From Euonymus europaeus (Eukaryota > Streptophyta > Magnoliopsida > Celastrales > Celastraceae), in contig OY756958.1 in NCBI GenBank assembly GCA_963580455.1, positions 9,932,501 to 9,996,500 of the forward strand: a DNA stretch of 64,000 nt. Reading direction: 5' to 3'. Below the pieces are notes generated by a model. It ran no database searches. It was given only the letters and a program-made list of their open reading frames with translations, and was not told where the DNA came from. This document shows, one piece after another, positions 23,481 through 35,651 of this stretch. Each line of letters begins with the position of its first letter. Position 1 is the stretch's first letter. A program made the translations under genes and the position numbers.

Positions 23481-24876
23481 TTCTAATCATCAAAATTGCT
23501 CGGTGTACACTTTTTATTGTTCTTCTATGTCAAATTTTACGAGTATATGCTTCCTGGATTATTTTGATTCCAAAACCCCAACTTTCTATGACAAATTGAC
23601 AAAAACATTAAAAGCATCTCCATAGAGAGAGTTGTGCAACTTCGGACTATCAAAATTGCTCGGTGTACACTTTTTATTATTCTTCTATGTCAAATTTTAC
23701 GAGTATAAGCTTCCTCGGTTATTTCGATGCCAAAACCCCAACTTTCTATAAAAAATGGACAAAACCCTTTAAAGCTACTCCATAGAGAGAGTTGAGCAAC
23801 TTCGGACCATAAAAGTTGCTCGGTGTACACATTTTATAGTTATTCTCTGTCAAATTTTACGAGTATAAGCTTCCTCTATTATTTCGATGCCAAAACCCCA
23901 ACTTTCTTTGACAAATGGACAAAACCGTTTAAAGATCCTCCATAGAGTCAGTTGAGCAACTTCGGACTATCAAAGTTGGTCGGTGTACACTTTTTGTTGT
24001 TCTTCTATGTCAAATTTTACGAGTATAAGCTTCCTAGATTATTTCGATGCCAAAACCCCATCTTTCTATGACAAATGGACAAACCGTTTAAAGCTCCTCC
24101 ATAGAGTCAGTTGAGCAACTTCGGACTATCAAAGTGCTCGGTGTATACTTTTTATTGTTCTTATATATCAAATTTTACGAGTATAGGCTTCCTAGATTAT
24201 TTCAATGCGAAAACACCAACTTTATAAGACAAATGGATAAAAACGTTAAAAGCTCCTCCATAGAGAGAATTAAGCAACTTCTAATCATCAAAATTGCTCG
24301 GTGTACACTTTTTATTGTTCTTCTATGTCAAATTTTACGAGTATATGCTTCCTGGATTATTTTGATTCCAAAACCCCAACTTTCTATGACAAATTGACAA
24401 AAACATTAAAAGCACCTCCATAGAGAGAGTTGTGCAACTTCGGACTATCAAAATTGCTCGGTGTACACTTTTTATTGTTCTTCTATGTCAAATTTTACAA
24501 GTATAAGCTTCCTAGATTATTTCGATGCCAAAACCCCAACTTTCTATGACAAATGGACAAAACCGTTTAAAGCTCCTCCATGGCGTGAGTTGTGCAACTT
24601 CGGACTATCAAAGTTGCTCGATGTACACTTTTTATTGTTCTTCCATGTCGAATTTTACGAGTATAAGCTTCCTAGATTATTTCGATCCTAAGACCCCAAC
24701 TTTCTATGACAAATGGACAAAAATGTTAAAAGCTCCTTCATGGAGAGAGTTGTGCAACTTCGGACTATCAAACTTTAAAAGCTCCTCCATAGAGGGAGCT
24801 GAGCAACTTCGGACCATCAAAGTTACTCGGTGTACACTTTTTATTGTTCTTTTTTGTCAAATTTTACGAGTATAAG
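23316..24876 (+). repeat. Segmental copy shared with 15,770-17,330 and partly with 25,840-27,160
   Basis: Offsets are 7,546 bp upstream and 2,283 bp downstream. The conserved order is E (K form), AAAGCATCTCC monomer, E (R form), CCATGGCGTGAG monomer and 49-bp duplication. Private changes include TTATTATTC near 23,673, CTCTGTC near 23,845 and CATGTCGAAT near 24,645. Confidence 0.8.
24725..24822 (+). repeat. 49-bp duplication, extended monomer 3
   Basis: Junction after 24,773. The first half has CTCCTTCATGGAG, which breaks the CTCCATGGAG palindrome seen in most copies. Confidence 0.88.
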
Positions 24877-25640
24877 CTTCCTAGATTATTTCGATGCCAA
24901 AAGTCCAACTTTTTATGACAAATGGTCAAAACCGTTTGAAGCTCCTCCATAGAGTGAGTTGAGCAACTTCGGACCATCAAAGTTACTCGGTGTACACTTT
25001 TTATTGTTCTTTTTTGTCAAATTTTACGAGTATAAGCTTCCTAGATTATTTCGATGCCAAAAGCCCAACTTTCTATTAGAAATGGACAAAACCGTTTGAA
25101 GCTCCTCCATAGAGTTAGTTGAGCAACTTCGGACTATCAAAGTTGCTCGGTGTACACTTTTTGTTGTTCTTCTATGTCAAATTTTACCAGTATAAGCTTC
25201 CTAGATTATTTCGATGCCAAAATCCCAACTTTCTATGACAAATGGACAAACCGTTTAAAGCTCCTCCATAGAGTCAGTTGAGCAACTTCGGACTATCAAA
25301 GTGCTCGGTGTATACTTTTTATTGTTCTTATATGTCAAATTTTACGAGTATAAGCTTCCTAGATTATTTTAATGCGAAAACACCAACTTTATAAGACAAA
25401 TGGATAAAAACATTAAAAGCTCCTCCATAGAGAGAATTAAGCAACTTCTAATCATCAAAATTGCTCGGTGTACACATTTTATAGTTATTCTATGTCAAAT
25501 TTTACGAGTATAAGCTTCCTCGATTATTTCGATGCCAAAACCCCAACTTTCTATGACAAATGGACAAAACCGTTTAAAGCTCCACCATAGAGTCAGTTGA
25601 GCAACTTCGGACTATTAAAGTTGCTCGGTGTACACTTTTT
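24773..25640 (+). repeat. Segment recurring at 29,818-30,685 and about 35,602-36,469
   Basis: AAAGTCCAACTTTTTATG with ATGGTC (about 24,900), CTATTAGAAATGG (about 25,073), GAGTTAGTTG (25,112), GCTCCACCATAG (about 25,580) and CTATTAAAG (25,611) recur 5,045 bp and again 10,829 bp downstream. This short copy shows that the 5,784-bp HOR took sequence from this older region, or the reverse. Confidence 0.8.
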
Positions 25641-25839
25641 GTTGTTCTTCTATGTCAAATTTTACCAGTATAAGCTTCCTAGATTATTTCGATGCCAAAA
25701 TCCCAACTTTCTATGACAAACGGACAAACCGTTTAAAGCTCCTCCATAGAGTCAGTTGAGCAACTTCGGACTATCAAAGTGCTCGGTGTATACTTTTTAT
25801 TGTTCTTATATGTCAAATTTTACGAGTATATGCTTCCTG

Positions 25840-27160
25840 GATTATTTTGATTCCAAAACCCCAACTTTCTATGACAAATTGACAAAAACATTAGAAGCAT
25901 CTCCATAGAGAGAGTTGTGCAACTTCGGACTATCAAAATTGCTCGGTGTACACTTTTTATTGTTCTTCTATGTCAATTTTTACGAGTATAAGCTTCCTCG
26001 GTTGTTTCGATGCCAAAACCCCAACTTTCCATAAAAAATGGACAAAACCCTTTAAAGCTACTCCATAGAGAGAGTTGAGCAACTTCGGACCATAAAAGTT
26101 GCTCGGTGTACACATTTTATAGTTATTCTATGTCAAATTTTACGAGTATAAGCTTCCTCGATTATTTCGATGCCAAAACCCCAACTTTCTTTGACAAATG
26201 GACAAAACCGTTTAAAGCTCCTCTATAGAGTCAGTTGAGCAACTTCGGACTATCAAAGTTGGTCGGTGTACACTTTTTGTTATTCTTCTATGTCAAATTT
26301 TACGAGTATAAGCTTCCTAGATTATTTCGATGCCAAAACCCCAACTTTCTATGACAAATGGACAAACCGTTTAAAGCTCCTCCATAGAGTCAGTTGAGCA
26401 ACTTCGGACTATCAAAGTGCTCGGTGTATACTTTTTATTGTTCTTATATGTCCAATTTTACGAGTATAGGCTTCCTAGATTATTTCAATGCGAAAACACC
26501 AATTTTATAAGACAAATGGATAAAAACGTTAAAAGCTCCTCCATAGAGAGAATTAAGCATCTTCTAATCATCAAAATTGCTCGGTGTACACTTTTTATTG
26601 TTCTTCTATGTCAAATTTTACGAGTATATGCTTCCTGGATTATTTGGATTCCAAAACCCCAACTTTCTATGACAAATTGACAAAAACAATAAAAGCACCT
26701 CCATAGAGAGAGTTGTGCAAGTTCGGACTATCAAAATTGCTCGGTGTACACTTTTTATTGTTCTTCTATGTCAAATTTTGCAAGTATAAGCTTCCTAGAT
26801 TATTTCGATGCCAAAACCCCAACTTTCTATGACAAATGGACAAAACCGTTTAAAGCTCCTCCATGGCGTGAGTTGTGCAACTTCGGACTATCAAAGTTGC
26901 ACGGTGTACACTTTTTATTGTTCTTCCATGTCAAATTTTACGAGTATAAGCTTCCTAGATTATTTCGATCCTAAGACCCCAACTTTCTATGACAAATGGA
27001 CAAAAATGTTAAAAGCTCCTCCATGGAGAGAGTTGTGCAACTTCGGACTATCAAACTTTAAAAGCTCCTCCATAGAGGGAGCTGAGCAAATTCGGACCAT
27101 CAAAGTTCCTCGGTGTACACTTTTTATTGTTCTTTTTTGTCAAATTTTACGAGTATAAGC
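25840..27160 (+). repeat. Segmental copy of about 23,557-24,877 (offset 2,283 bp)
   Basis: It repeats the AAAGCATCTCC-type monomer (here ATTAGAAGCATC, 25,893), TACTCC monomers, E (R form), CCATGGCGTGAG and the 49-bp duplication. Private changes include GCATCTTCTAATC near 26,547 and GCAAATTCGG near 27,086. Confidence 0.78.
27008..27105 (+). repeat. 49-bp duplication, extended monomer 4
   Basis: Junction after 27,056, 2,283 bp from the previous one. The second half reads GAGCAAATTCGG. Confidence 0.88.
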
Positions 27161-28939
27161 TTCCTAGATTATTTCGATGCCAAAACCCAAACTTTCTATG
27201 ACAAATGGACAAAACCGTTTGAAGCTCCTCCATAGAGTGAGTTGAGCAACTTCGAACTATCAAAATTGCTCGGTGTACACTTTTTATTGTTCTTCTATGT
27301 CAAATTTTACAAGTATAAGCTTCCTAGATTATTTCGATGCCAAAACCCCAACTTTCTATGAAAAATCGACAAAACCGTTAAAAGCTACTCCATAGAGTGA
27401 GTTGTGCAACTTTGGACTATCAAAGTGCTCGGTGTATACTTTTTATTGTTCTTATATGTCAAATTTTACGAGTATAAGCTTCCTCGGTTATTTCGATGCC
27501 AAAACCCCAACTTTCTATAAAAAATGGACAAAACCCTTTAAAGCTACTCCATAGAGAGAGTTGAGCAACTTCGGACCATAAAAGTTGCTCGGTGTACACT
27601 TTTTATAGTTATTCTATGTCAAATTTTACGATTATAAGCTTCCTCGATTATTTCGATGCCAAAACCCCAACTTTCTATGACAAATGGACAAAACCGTTTA
27701 AAGCTCCTCCATAGAGTCAGTTGAGCAACTTCGGACTATCAAAGTTGCTCGGTGTACACTTTTTGTTGTTCTTCTATGTCAAATTTTACCAGTATAAGCT
27801 TCCTAGATTATTTCGATGCCAAAATCCCAACTTTCTATGACAAATGGACAAACCGTTTAAAGCTCCTCCATAGAGTCAGTTGAGCAACTTCGGACTATCA
27901 AAGTGCTCGGTGTATACTTTTTATTGTTCTTATATGTCAAATTTTACGAGTATATGCTTCCTAGATTATTTTGATTCTAAAACCCCAACTTTCTATGACA
28001 AATTGACAAAAACATTAGAAGCATCTCCATAGAGAGAATTAAGCAATTTCTAATCATCAAAATTTCTCGGTGTACACTTTTTATTGTTCTTCTATGTCAA
28101 ATTTGACGAGTATAAGCTTCCTCGATTATTTCGATGCCAAAACCCCAACTTTCTATGACAAATGGACAAAACCGTTTAAAGCTCCTCCATAGAGTCAGTT
28201 GAGCAACTTCGGACTATCAAAGTTGCTCGGTGTACACTTTTTGTTGTTCTTCTATGTCAAATTTTACCAGTATAAGCTTCCTAGATTATTTCGATGCCAA
28301 AATCCCAACTTTCTATGACAAATGGACAAACCGTTTAAAGCTCCTCCATAGAGTCAGTTGAGCAACTTCGGACTATCAAATTGCTCGGTGTATACTTTTT
28401 ATTGTTCTTATATGTCAAATTTTACGAGTATAAGCTTCCTAGATTATTTCAATGCGAAAACACCAACTTTATAAGACAAATGGATAAAAACATTAAAAGC
28501 TCCTCCATAGAGAGAATTAAGCAACTTCTAATCATCAATATTGCTCGGTGTACACTTTTTATTGTTCTTCTATGTCAAATTTTACGAGTATATGCTTCCT
28601 GGATTATTTTGATTCCAAAACCCCAACTTTCTATGACAAATTTACAAAAACATTAAAAGCATCTCCATAGAGAGAGTTGTGCAACTTCGGACTATCAAAA
28701 TTGCTCGGTGTATACTTTTTATTGATTTTCTATGTCAAATTTTACGAGTATATGCTTCCTCGGTTATTTCGATGCCAAAACCCCAACTTTCCATAAAAAA
28801 TTGACAAAACCCTTTAAAGCTACTCCATAGAGAGAGTTGAGCAACTTCGGAACATAAAAGTTGGTCGGTGTACACATTTTAGTGTTATTCTATGTCAAAT
28901 TTTACGAGTATAAGCTTCCTCGATTATTTCGATGGCAAA
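27161..28939 (+). repeat. Transition monomers before the 5,784-bp HOR
   Basis: The same monomer types as the neighbours occur here, with scattered private changes: AGCAATTTCTAATC and AATTTCTCGG near 28,040-28,070, AAATTTGACG near 28,100, TTTATTGATTTTC near 28,720 and ATTTTAGTGTTATTC near 28,875. No clear tandem HOR was seen, and nothing other than satellite. Confidence 0.7.
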
Positions 28940-29769
28940 ACCCCAACTTTCTTTGACAAATGGACAAAACCGTTAAAAGCTCCTCCATAGAGTCAGTTGA
29001 GCAACTTCGGACTATCAAAGTTGCTCGGTGTACACTTTTTGTTGTTCTTCTATGTCAAATTTTACGAGTATAAGCTTCCTAGATTATTTCGATGCCAAAA
29101 CCCCAACTTTCTATGACAAATGGACAAACCGTTTAAAGCTCCTCCATAGAGTCAGTTGAGCAACTTCGGACTATCAAAGTGCTCGGTGTATACTTTTTAT
29201 TGTTCTTATATGTCAAATTTTACGAGTATAAGCTTCCTAGATTATTTTAATGCGAAAACACCAACTTTATAAGACAAATGGATAAAAACATTAAAAGCTC
29301 CTCCATAGAGAGAATTAAGCAACTTCTAATCATCAAAATTGCTCGGTGTACACATTTTATAGTTATTCTAGGTCAAATTTTACGAGTATAAGCTTCCTCG
29401 ATTATTTCGATGGCAAAACCCCAACTTTCTATGACAAATGGACAAAACCGTTTAAAGCTCCTCCATAGAGTCAGTTGAGCAACTTCGGACTATCAAAGTT
29501 GCTCGGTGTACACTTTTTGTTGTTCTTCTATGTCAATTTTTACCAGTATAAGCTTCCTAGATTATTTCGATGCCAAAACCCCAACTTTCTATGACAAATG
29601 GACAAAACCGTTTAAAGCTCCTCCATGGCGTGAGTTGTGCAACTTCGGACTATCAAAGTTGCTCGGTGTACACTTTTTATTGTTCTTCCTTGTCAAATTT
29701 TACGAGTATAAGCTTCCTAGATTATTTCAATCCTAAGAGCCCAACTTTCTATGACAAATGGACAAAAAT

Positions 29770-29867
29770 GTTAAAAGCTCCTCCATGGAGAGAGTTGTGC
29801 AACTTCGGACTATCAAACTTTAAAAGCTCCTCCATAGAGGGAGCTGAGCAACTTCGGACCATCAAAG
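29770..29867 (+). repeat. 49-bp duplication, extended monomer 5
   Basis: Junction after 29,818. It is the first mark in 5,784-bp HOR copy 1 and pairs with 35,602. Confidence 0.9.
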
Positions 29868-31414
29868 TTACTCGGTGTACACTTTTTATTGTTCTTTTTT
29901 GTCAAATTTTACGAGTATAAGCTTCCTAGATTATTTCGATGCCAAAAGTCCAACTTTTTATGACAAATGGTCAAAACCGTTTGAAGCTCCTCCATAGAGT
30001 GAGTTGAGCAACTTCGGACCATCAAAGTTACTCGGTGTACACTTTTTATTGTTCTTTTTTGTCAAATTTTACGAGTATAAGCTTCCTAGATTATTTCGAT
30101 GCCAAAAGCCCAACTTTCTATTAGAAATGGACAAAACCGTTTGAAGCTCCTCCATAGAGTTAGTTGAGCAACTTCGGACTATCAAAGTTGCTCGGTGTAC
30201 ACTTTTTGTTGTTCTTCTATGTCAAATTTTACCAGTATAAGCTTCCTAGATTATTTCGATGCCAAAATCCCAACTTTCTATGACAAATGGACAAACCGTT
30301 TAAAGCTCCTCCATAGAGTCAGTTGAGCAACTTCGGACTATCAAAGTGCTCGGTGTATACTTTTTATTGTTCTTATATGTCAAATTTTACGAGTATAAGC
30401 TTCCTAGATTATTTTAATGCGAAAACACCAACTTTATAAGACAAATGGATAAAAACATTAAAAGCTCCTCCATAGAGAGAATTAAGCAACTTCTAATCAT
30501 CAAAATTGCTCGGTGTACACATTTTATAGTTATTCTATGTCAAATTTTACGAGTATAAGCTTCCTCGATTATTTCGATGCCAAAACCCCAACTTTCTATG
30601 ACAAATGGACAAAACCGTTTAAAGCTCCACCATAGAGTCAGTTGAGCAACTTCGGACTATTAAAGTTGCTCGGTGTACACTTTTTGTTGTTCATACTATG
30701 TCAAATTTTACGAGTATAAGCTTCCTAGATTATTTCGATGCCAAAACCCCAACTTTCTATGACAAATGGACAAACCGTTTAAAGCTCCTCCATAGAGTCA
30801 GTTGAGCAACTTCGGACTATCAAAGTGCTCGGTGTATACTTTTTATTGTTCTTATATGTCAAATTTTACGAGTATAGGCTTCCTAGATTATTTCAATGCG
30901 AAAACACCAACTTTATAAGGCAAATGGATAAAAAGTTAAAAGCTCCTCCATAGAGAGAATTAAGCAACTTCTAATCATCAAAATTGCTCGGTGTACACTT
31001 TTTATTGTTCTTCTATGTCAAATTTTACGAGTATATGCTTCCTGGATTATTTGGATTCCAAAACCCCAACTTTCTATGACAAATTGACAAAAACATTAAA
31101 AGCACCTCCATAGAAAGAGTTGTGCAACTTCGGACTATCAAAATTGCTCGGTGTACACTTTTTATTGTTCTTCTATGTCAAATTTTACAAGTATAAGCTT
31201 CCTAGATTATTTCGATGCCAAAACCCCAACTTTCTATGACAAATGGACAAAACCGTTTAAAGCTCCTCCATGGCGTGAGTTGTGCAACTTCGGACTATCA
31301 AAGTTGCTCGGTGTACACTTTTTATTGTTCTTCCTTGTCAAATTTTACGAGTATAAGCTTCCTAGATTATTTCAATCCTAAGACCCCAACTTTCTATGAC
31401 AAATGGACAAAAAT

Positions 31415-31512
31415 GTTAAAAGCTCCTCCATGGAGAGAGTTGTGCAACTTCGGATTATCAAACTTTAAAAGCTCCTCCATAGAGGGAGCTGAGCAACTTC
31501 GGACCATCAAAG
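31415..31512 (+). repeat. 49-bp duplication, extended monomer 6
   Basis: Junction after 31,463, 1,645 bp from the previous one. It has CGGATTATC in place of CGGACTATC, as do those at 37,247, 41,546 and 44,518. Confidence 0.9.
31426..31435. other. CTCCATGGAG palindrome in extended monomers
   Basis: The 10-bp perfect palindrome CTCCATGGAG (containing an NcoI site) occurs in the first half of most 49-bp duplications, and in monomers with ATGGAGAGAGTTTTGC near 10,598, 14,480, 19,151 and 20,748. Ordinary monomers read CTCCATAGAG. Confidence 0.8.
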
Positions 31513-32421
31513 TTACTCGGTGTACACTTTTTATTGTTCTTTTTTGTCAAATTTTACGAGTATAAGCTTCCTAGATTATTTCGATGCCAAAACCCCAACT
31601 TTCTATGACAAATGGACAAAACCGTTTGAAGCTCCTCCATAGAGTGAGTTGAGCAACTTCGAACTATCAAAATTGCTTGGTGTACACTTTTTATTGTTCT
31701 TCTATGTCAAATTTTACAAGTATAAGCTTCCTAGATTATTTCGATGCCAAAACCCTAACTTTCTATGACAAATCGACAAAACCGTTAAAAGCTACTCCAT
31801 AGAGTGAGTTGTGCAACTTCGGACTATCAAAGTGCTCGGTGTATACTTTTTATTGTTCTTATATGTCAAATTTTACTAGTATAAGCTTCCTCGGTTATTT
31901 CGATGCCAAAACCCCAACTTTTTATAAAAAATGGACAAAACCCTTTAAAGCTACTCCATAGAGAGAGTTGAGCAACTTCGGACCATAAAAGTTGCTCGGT
32001 GTACACTTTTTATAGTTATTCTATGTCAAATTTTACGAGTATAAGCTTCATCGATTATTTCGATGCCAAAACCCCAACTTTCTATGACAAATGGACAAAA
32101 CCGTTTAAAGCTCCTCCATAGAGTCAGTTGAGCAACTTCGGACTATCAAAGTTGCTCGGTGTACACTTTTTGTTGTTCTTCTATGTCAAATTTTACGAGT
32201 ATAAGCTTCCTAGATTATTTCGATGCCAAAACCCCAACTTTCTATGACAAATGGACAAACCGTTTAAAGCTCCTCCATGGCGTGAGTTGTGCAACTTCGG
32301 ACTATCAAAGTTGCTCGGTGTACACTTTTTATTGTTCTTCCTTGTCAAATTTTACGAGTATAAGCTTCCTAGATTATTTCAATCCTAAGACCCCAACTTT
32401 CTATGACAAATGGACAAAAAT

Positions 32422-32519
32422 GTTAAAAGCTCCTCCATGGAGAGAGTTGTGCAACTTCGGACTATCAAACTTTAAAAGCTCCTCCATAGAGGGAGCTGAG
32501 CAACTTCGGACCATCAAAG
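32422..32519 (+). repeat. 49-bp duplication, extended monomer 7
   Basis: Junction after 32,470, only 1,007 bp from the previous one, three monomers less than the 1,486-bp spacing. Confidence 0.9.
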
Positions 32520-34067
32520 TTACTCGGTGTACACTTTTTATTGTTCTTTTTTGTCAAATTTTACGAGTATAAGCTTCCTAGATTATTTCGATGCCAAAAC
32601 CCCAACTTTCTATGACAAATGGACAAAACCGTTTGAAGCTCCTCCATAGAGTGAGTTGAGCAACTTCGGACCATCAAAGTTACTCGGTGTACACTTTTTA
32701 TTGTTCTTTTTTGTCAAATTTTACGAGTATAAGCTTCCTAGATTATTTCGATGCCAAAACCCCAACTTTCTATGACAAATGGACAAAACCGTTTGAAGCT
32801 CCTCCATAGAGTGAGTTGAGCAACTTCGGACTATCAAAATTGCTCGGTGTACACTTTTTATTGTTCTTCTATGTCAAATTTTACAAGTATAAGCTTCCTA
32901 GATTATTTCGATGCCAAAACCCCAACTTTCTATGACAAATCGACAAAACCGTTAAAAGCTACTCCATAGAGTGAGTTGTGCAACTTCGGACTATCAAAGT
33001 GCTCGGTGTATACTTTTTATTGTTCTTATATGTCAAATTTTACTAGTATAAGCTTCCTCGGTTATTTCGATGCCAAAACCCCAACTTTTTATAAAAAATG
33101 GACAAAACCCTTTAAAGCTACTCCATAGAGAGAGTTGAGCAACTTCGGACCATAAAAGTTGCTCGGTGTACACTTTTTATAGTTATTCTATGTCAAATTT
33201 TACGAGTATAAGCTTCATCGATTATTTCGATGCCAAAACCCCAACTTTCTATGACAAATGGACAAAACCGTTTAAAGCTCCTCCATAGAGTCAGTTGAGC
33301 AACTTCGGACTATCAAAGTTGCTCGGTGTACACTTTTTGTTGTTCTTCTATGTCAAATTTTACGAGTATAAGCTTCCTAGATTATTTCGATGCCAAAACC
33401 CCAACTTTCTATGACAAATGGACAAACCGTTTAAAGCTCCTCCATAGAGTCAGTTGAGCAACTTCGGACTATCAAAGTGCTCGGTGTATACTTTTTATTG
33501 TTCTTATATGTCAAATTTTACGAGTATAGGCTTCCTAGATTATTTCAACGCGAAAACACCAACTTTATAAGGCAAATGGATAAAAACGTTAAAAGCTCCT
33601 CCATAGAGAGAATTAAGCAACTTCTAATCATCAAAATTGCTCGATGTACACTTTTTATTGTTCTTCTATGTCAAATTTTACGAGTATATGCTTCCTGGAT
33701 TATTTGGATTCCAAAACCCCAACTTTCTATGACAAATTGACAAAAACATTAAAAGCACCTCCACAGAGAGAGTTGTGCAACTTCGGACTATCAAAATTGC
33801 TCGGTGTACACTTTTTATTGTTCTTCTATGTCAAATTTTACAAGTATAAGCTTCCTAGATTATTTCGATGCCAAAACCCCAACTTTCTATGACAAATGGA
33901 CAAAACCGTTTAAAGCTCCTCCATGGCGTGAGTTGTGCAACTTCGGACTATCAAAGTTGCTCGGTGTACACTTTTTATTGTTCTTCCTTGTCAAATTTTA
34001 CGAGTATAAGCTTCCTAGATTATTTCAATCCTAAGACCCCAACTTTCTATGACAAATGGACAAAAAT

Positions 34068-34165
34068 GTTAAAAGCTCCTCCATGGAGAGAGTTGTGCAA
34101 CTTCGGACTATCAAACTTTAAAAGCTCCTCCATAGAGGGAGCTGAGCAACTTCGGACCATCAAAG
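34068..34165 (+). repeat. 49-bp duplication, extended monomer 8
   Basis: Junction after 34,116, 1,646 bp from the previous one (1,486 plus one monomer). Confidence 0.9.
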
Positions 34166-34305
34166 TTACTCGGTGTACACTTTTTATTGTTCTTTTTTGT
34201 CAAATTTTACGAGTATAAGCTTCCTAGATTATTTCGATGCCAAAACCCCAACTTTCTATGACAAATGGACAAAACCGTTTGAAGCTCCTCCATAGAGTGA
34301 GTTGA

Positions 34306-34723
34306 GCAACTTCGAACTATCAAAATTGCTTGGTGTACACTTTTTATTGTTCTTCTATGTCAAATTTTACAAGTATAAGCTTCCTAGATTATTTCGATGC
34401 CAAAACCCTAACTTTCTATGACAAATCGACAAAACCGTTAAAAGCTACTCCATAGAGTGAGTTGTGCAACTTCGGACTATCAAAGTGCTCGGTGTATACT
34501 TTTTATTGTTCTTATATGTCAAATTTTACTAGTATAAGCTTCCTCGGTTATTTCGATGCCAAAACCCCAACTTTTTATAAAAAATGGACAAAACCCTTTA
34601 AAGCTACTACATAGAGAGAGTTGAGCAACTTCGGACCATAAAAGTTGGTCGGTGTACACATTTTATAGTTATTCTATGTCAAATTTTACGAGTATAAGCT
34701 TCATCGATTATTTCGATGCCAAA
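34306..34723 (+). repeat. Junction between the two 5,784-bp copies
   Basis: These two to three monomers match the 31,650-32,000 area better than the offset partner. GCTACTACATAG near 34,602 and CTTCATCGATT near 34,690 separate them from the homologous sequence near 28,820-28,910. Confidence 0.6.
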
Positions 34724-35553
34724 ACCCCAACTTTCTTTGACAAATGGACAAAACCGTTAAAAGCTCCTCCATAGAGTCAGTTGAGCAACTTCGGACTATC
34801 AAAGTTGCTCGGTGTACACTTTTTGTTGTTCTTCTATGTCAAATTTTACGAGTATAAGCTTCCTAGATTATTTCGATGCCAAAACCCCAACTTTCTATGA
34901 CAAATGGACAAACCGTTTAAAGCTCCTCCATAGAGTCAGTTGAGCAACTTCGGACTATCAAAGTGCTCGGTGTATACTTTTTATTGTTCTTATATGTCAA
35001 ATTTTACGAGTATAAGCTTCCTAGATTATTTTAATGCGAAAACACCAACTTTATAAGACAAATGGATAAAAACATTAAAAGCTCCTCCATAGAGAGAATT
35101 AAGCAACTTCTAATCATCAAAATTGCTCGGTGTACACATTTTATAGTTATTCTAGGTCAAATTTTACGAGTATAAGCTTCCTCGATTATTTCGATGGCAA
35201 AACCCCAACTTTCTATGACAAATGGACAAAACCGTTTAAAGCTCCTCCATAGAGTCAGTTGAGCAACTTCGGACTATCAAAGTTGCTCGGTGTACACTTT
35301 TTGTTGTTCTTCTATGTCAAATTTTACCAGTATAAGCTTCCTAGATTATTTCGATGCCAAAACCCCAACTTTCTATGACAAATGGACAAAACCGTTTAAA
35401 GCTCCTCCATGGCGTGAGTTGTGCAACTTCGGACTATCAAAGTTGCTCGGTGTACACTTTTTATTGTTCTTCCTTGTCAAATTTTACGAGTATAAGCTTC
35501 CTAGATTATTTCAATCCTAAGAGCCCAACTTTCTATGACAAATGGACAAAAAT

Positions 35554-35651
35554 GTTAAAAGCTCCTCCATGGAGAGAGTTGTGCAACTTCGGACTATCAA
35601 ACTTTAAAAGCTCCTCCATAGAGGGAGCTGAGCAACTTCGGACCATCAAAG
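35554..35651 (+). repeat. 49-bp duplication, extended monomer 9
   Basis: Junction after 35,602, 1,486 bp from the previous one and 5,784 bp from its partner at 29,818. Both have AAGAGCCCAAC just upstream. Confidence 0.9.

Larger units (their letters stand above)
28940..34305 (+). repeat. 5,784-bp HOR, copy 1 (about 35 monomers per unit)
   Basis: This stretch matches 34,724-40,089 at a constant 5,784-bp offset. Four extended monomers inside it are spaced 1,645, 1,007 and 1,646 bp, and the next follows at 1,486 bp; these sum to 5,784. Subtracting four 49-bp duplications leaves 5,588 bp, or 35 monomers of about 159.7 bp. Private marks include CTAGGTCAAAT (29,368), AAAAAGTTAAAAG (30,931), TTGTTCATACTATG (30,688) and CTTCGAACTATC with TGCTTGG (31,657). 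Confidence 0.9.
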
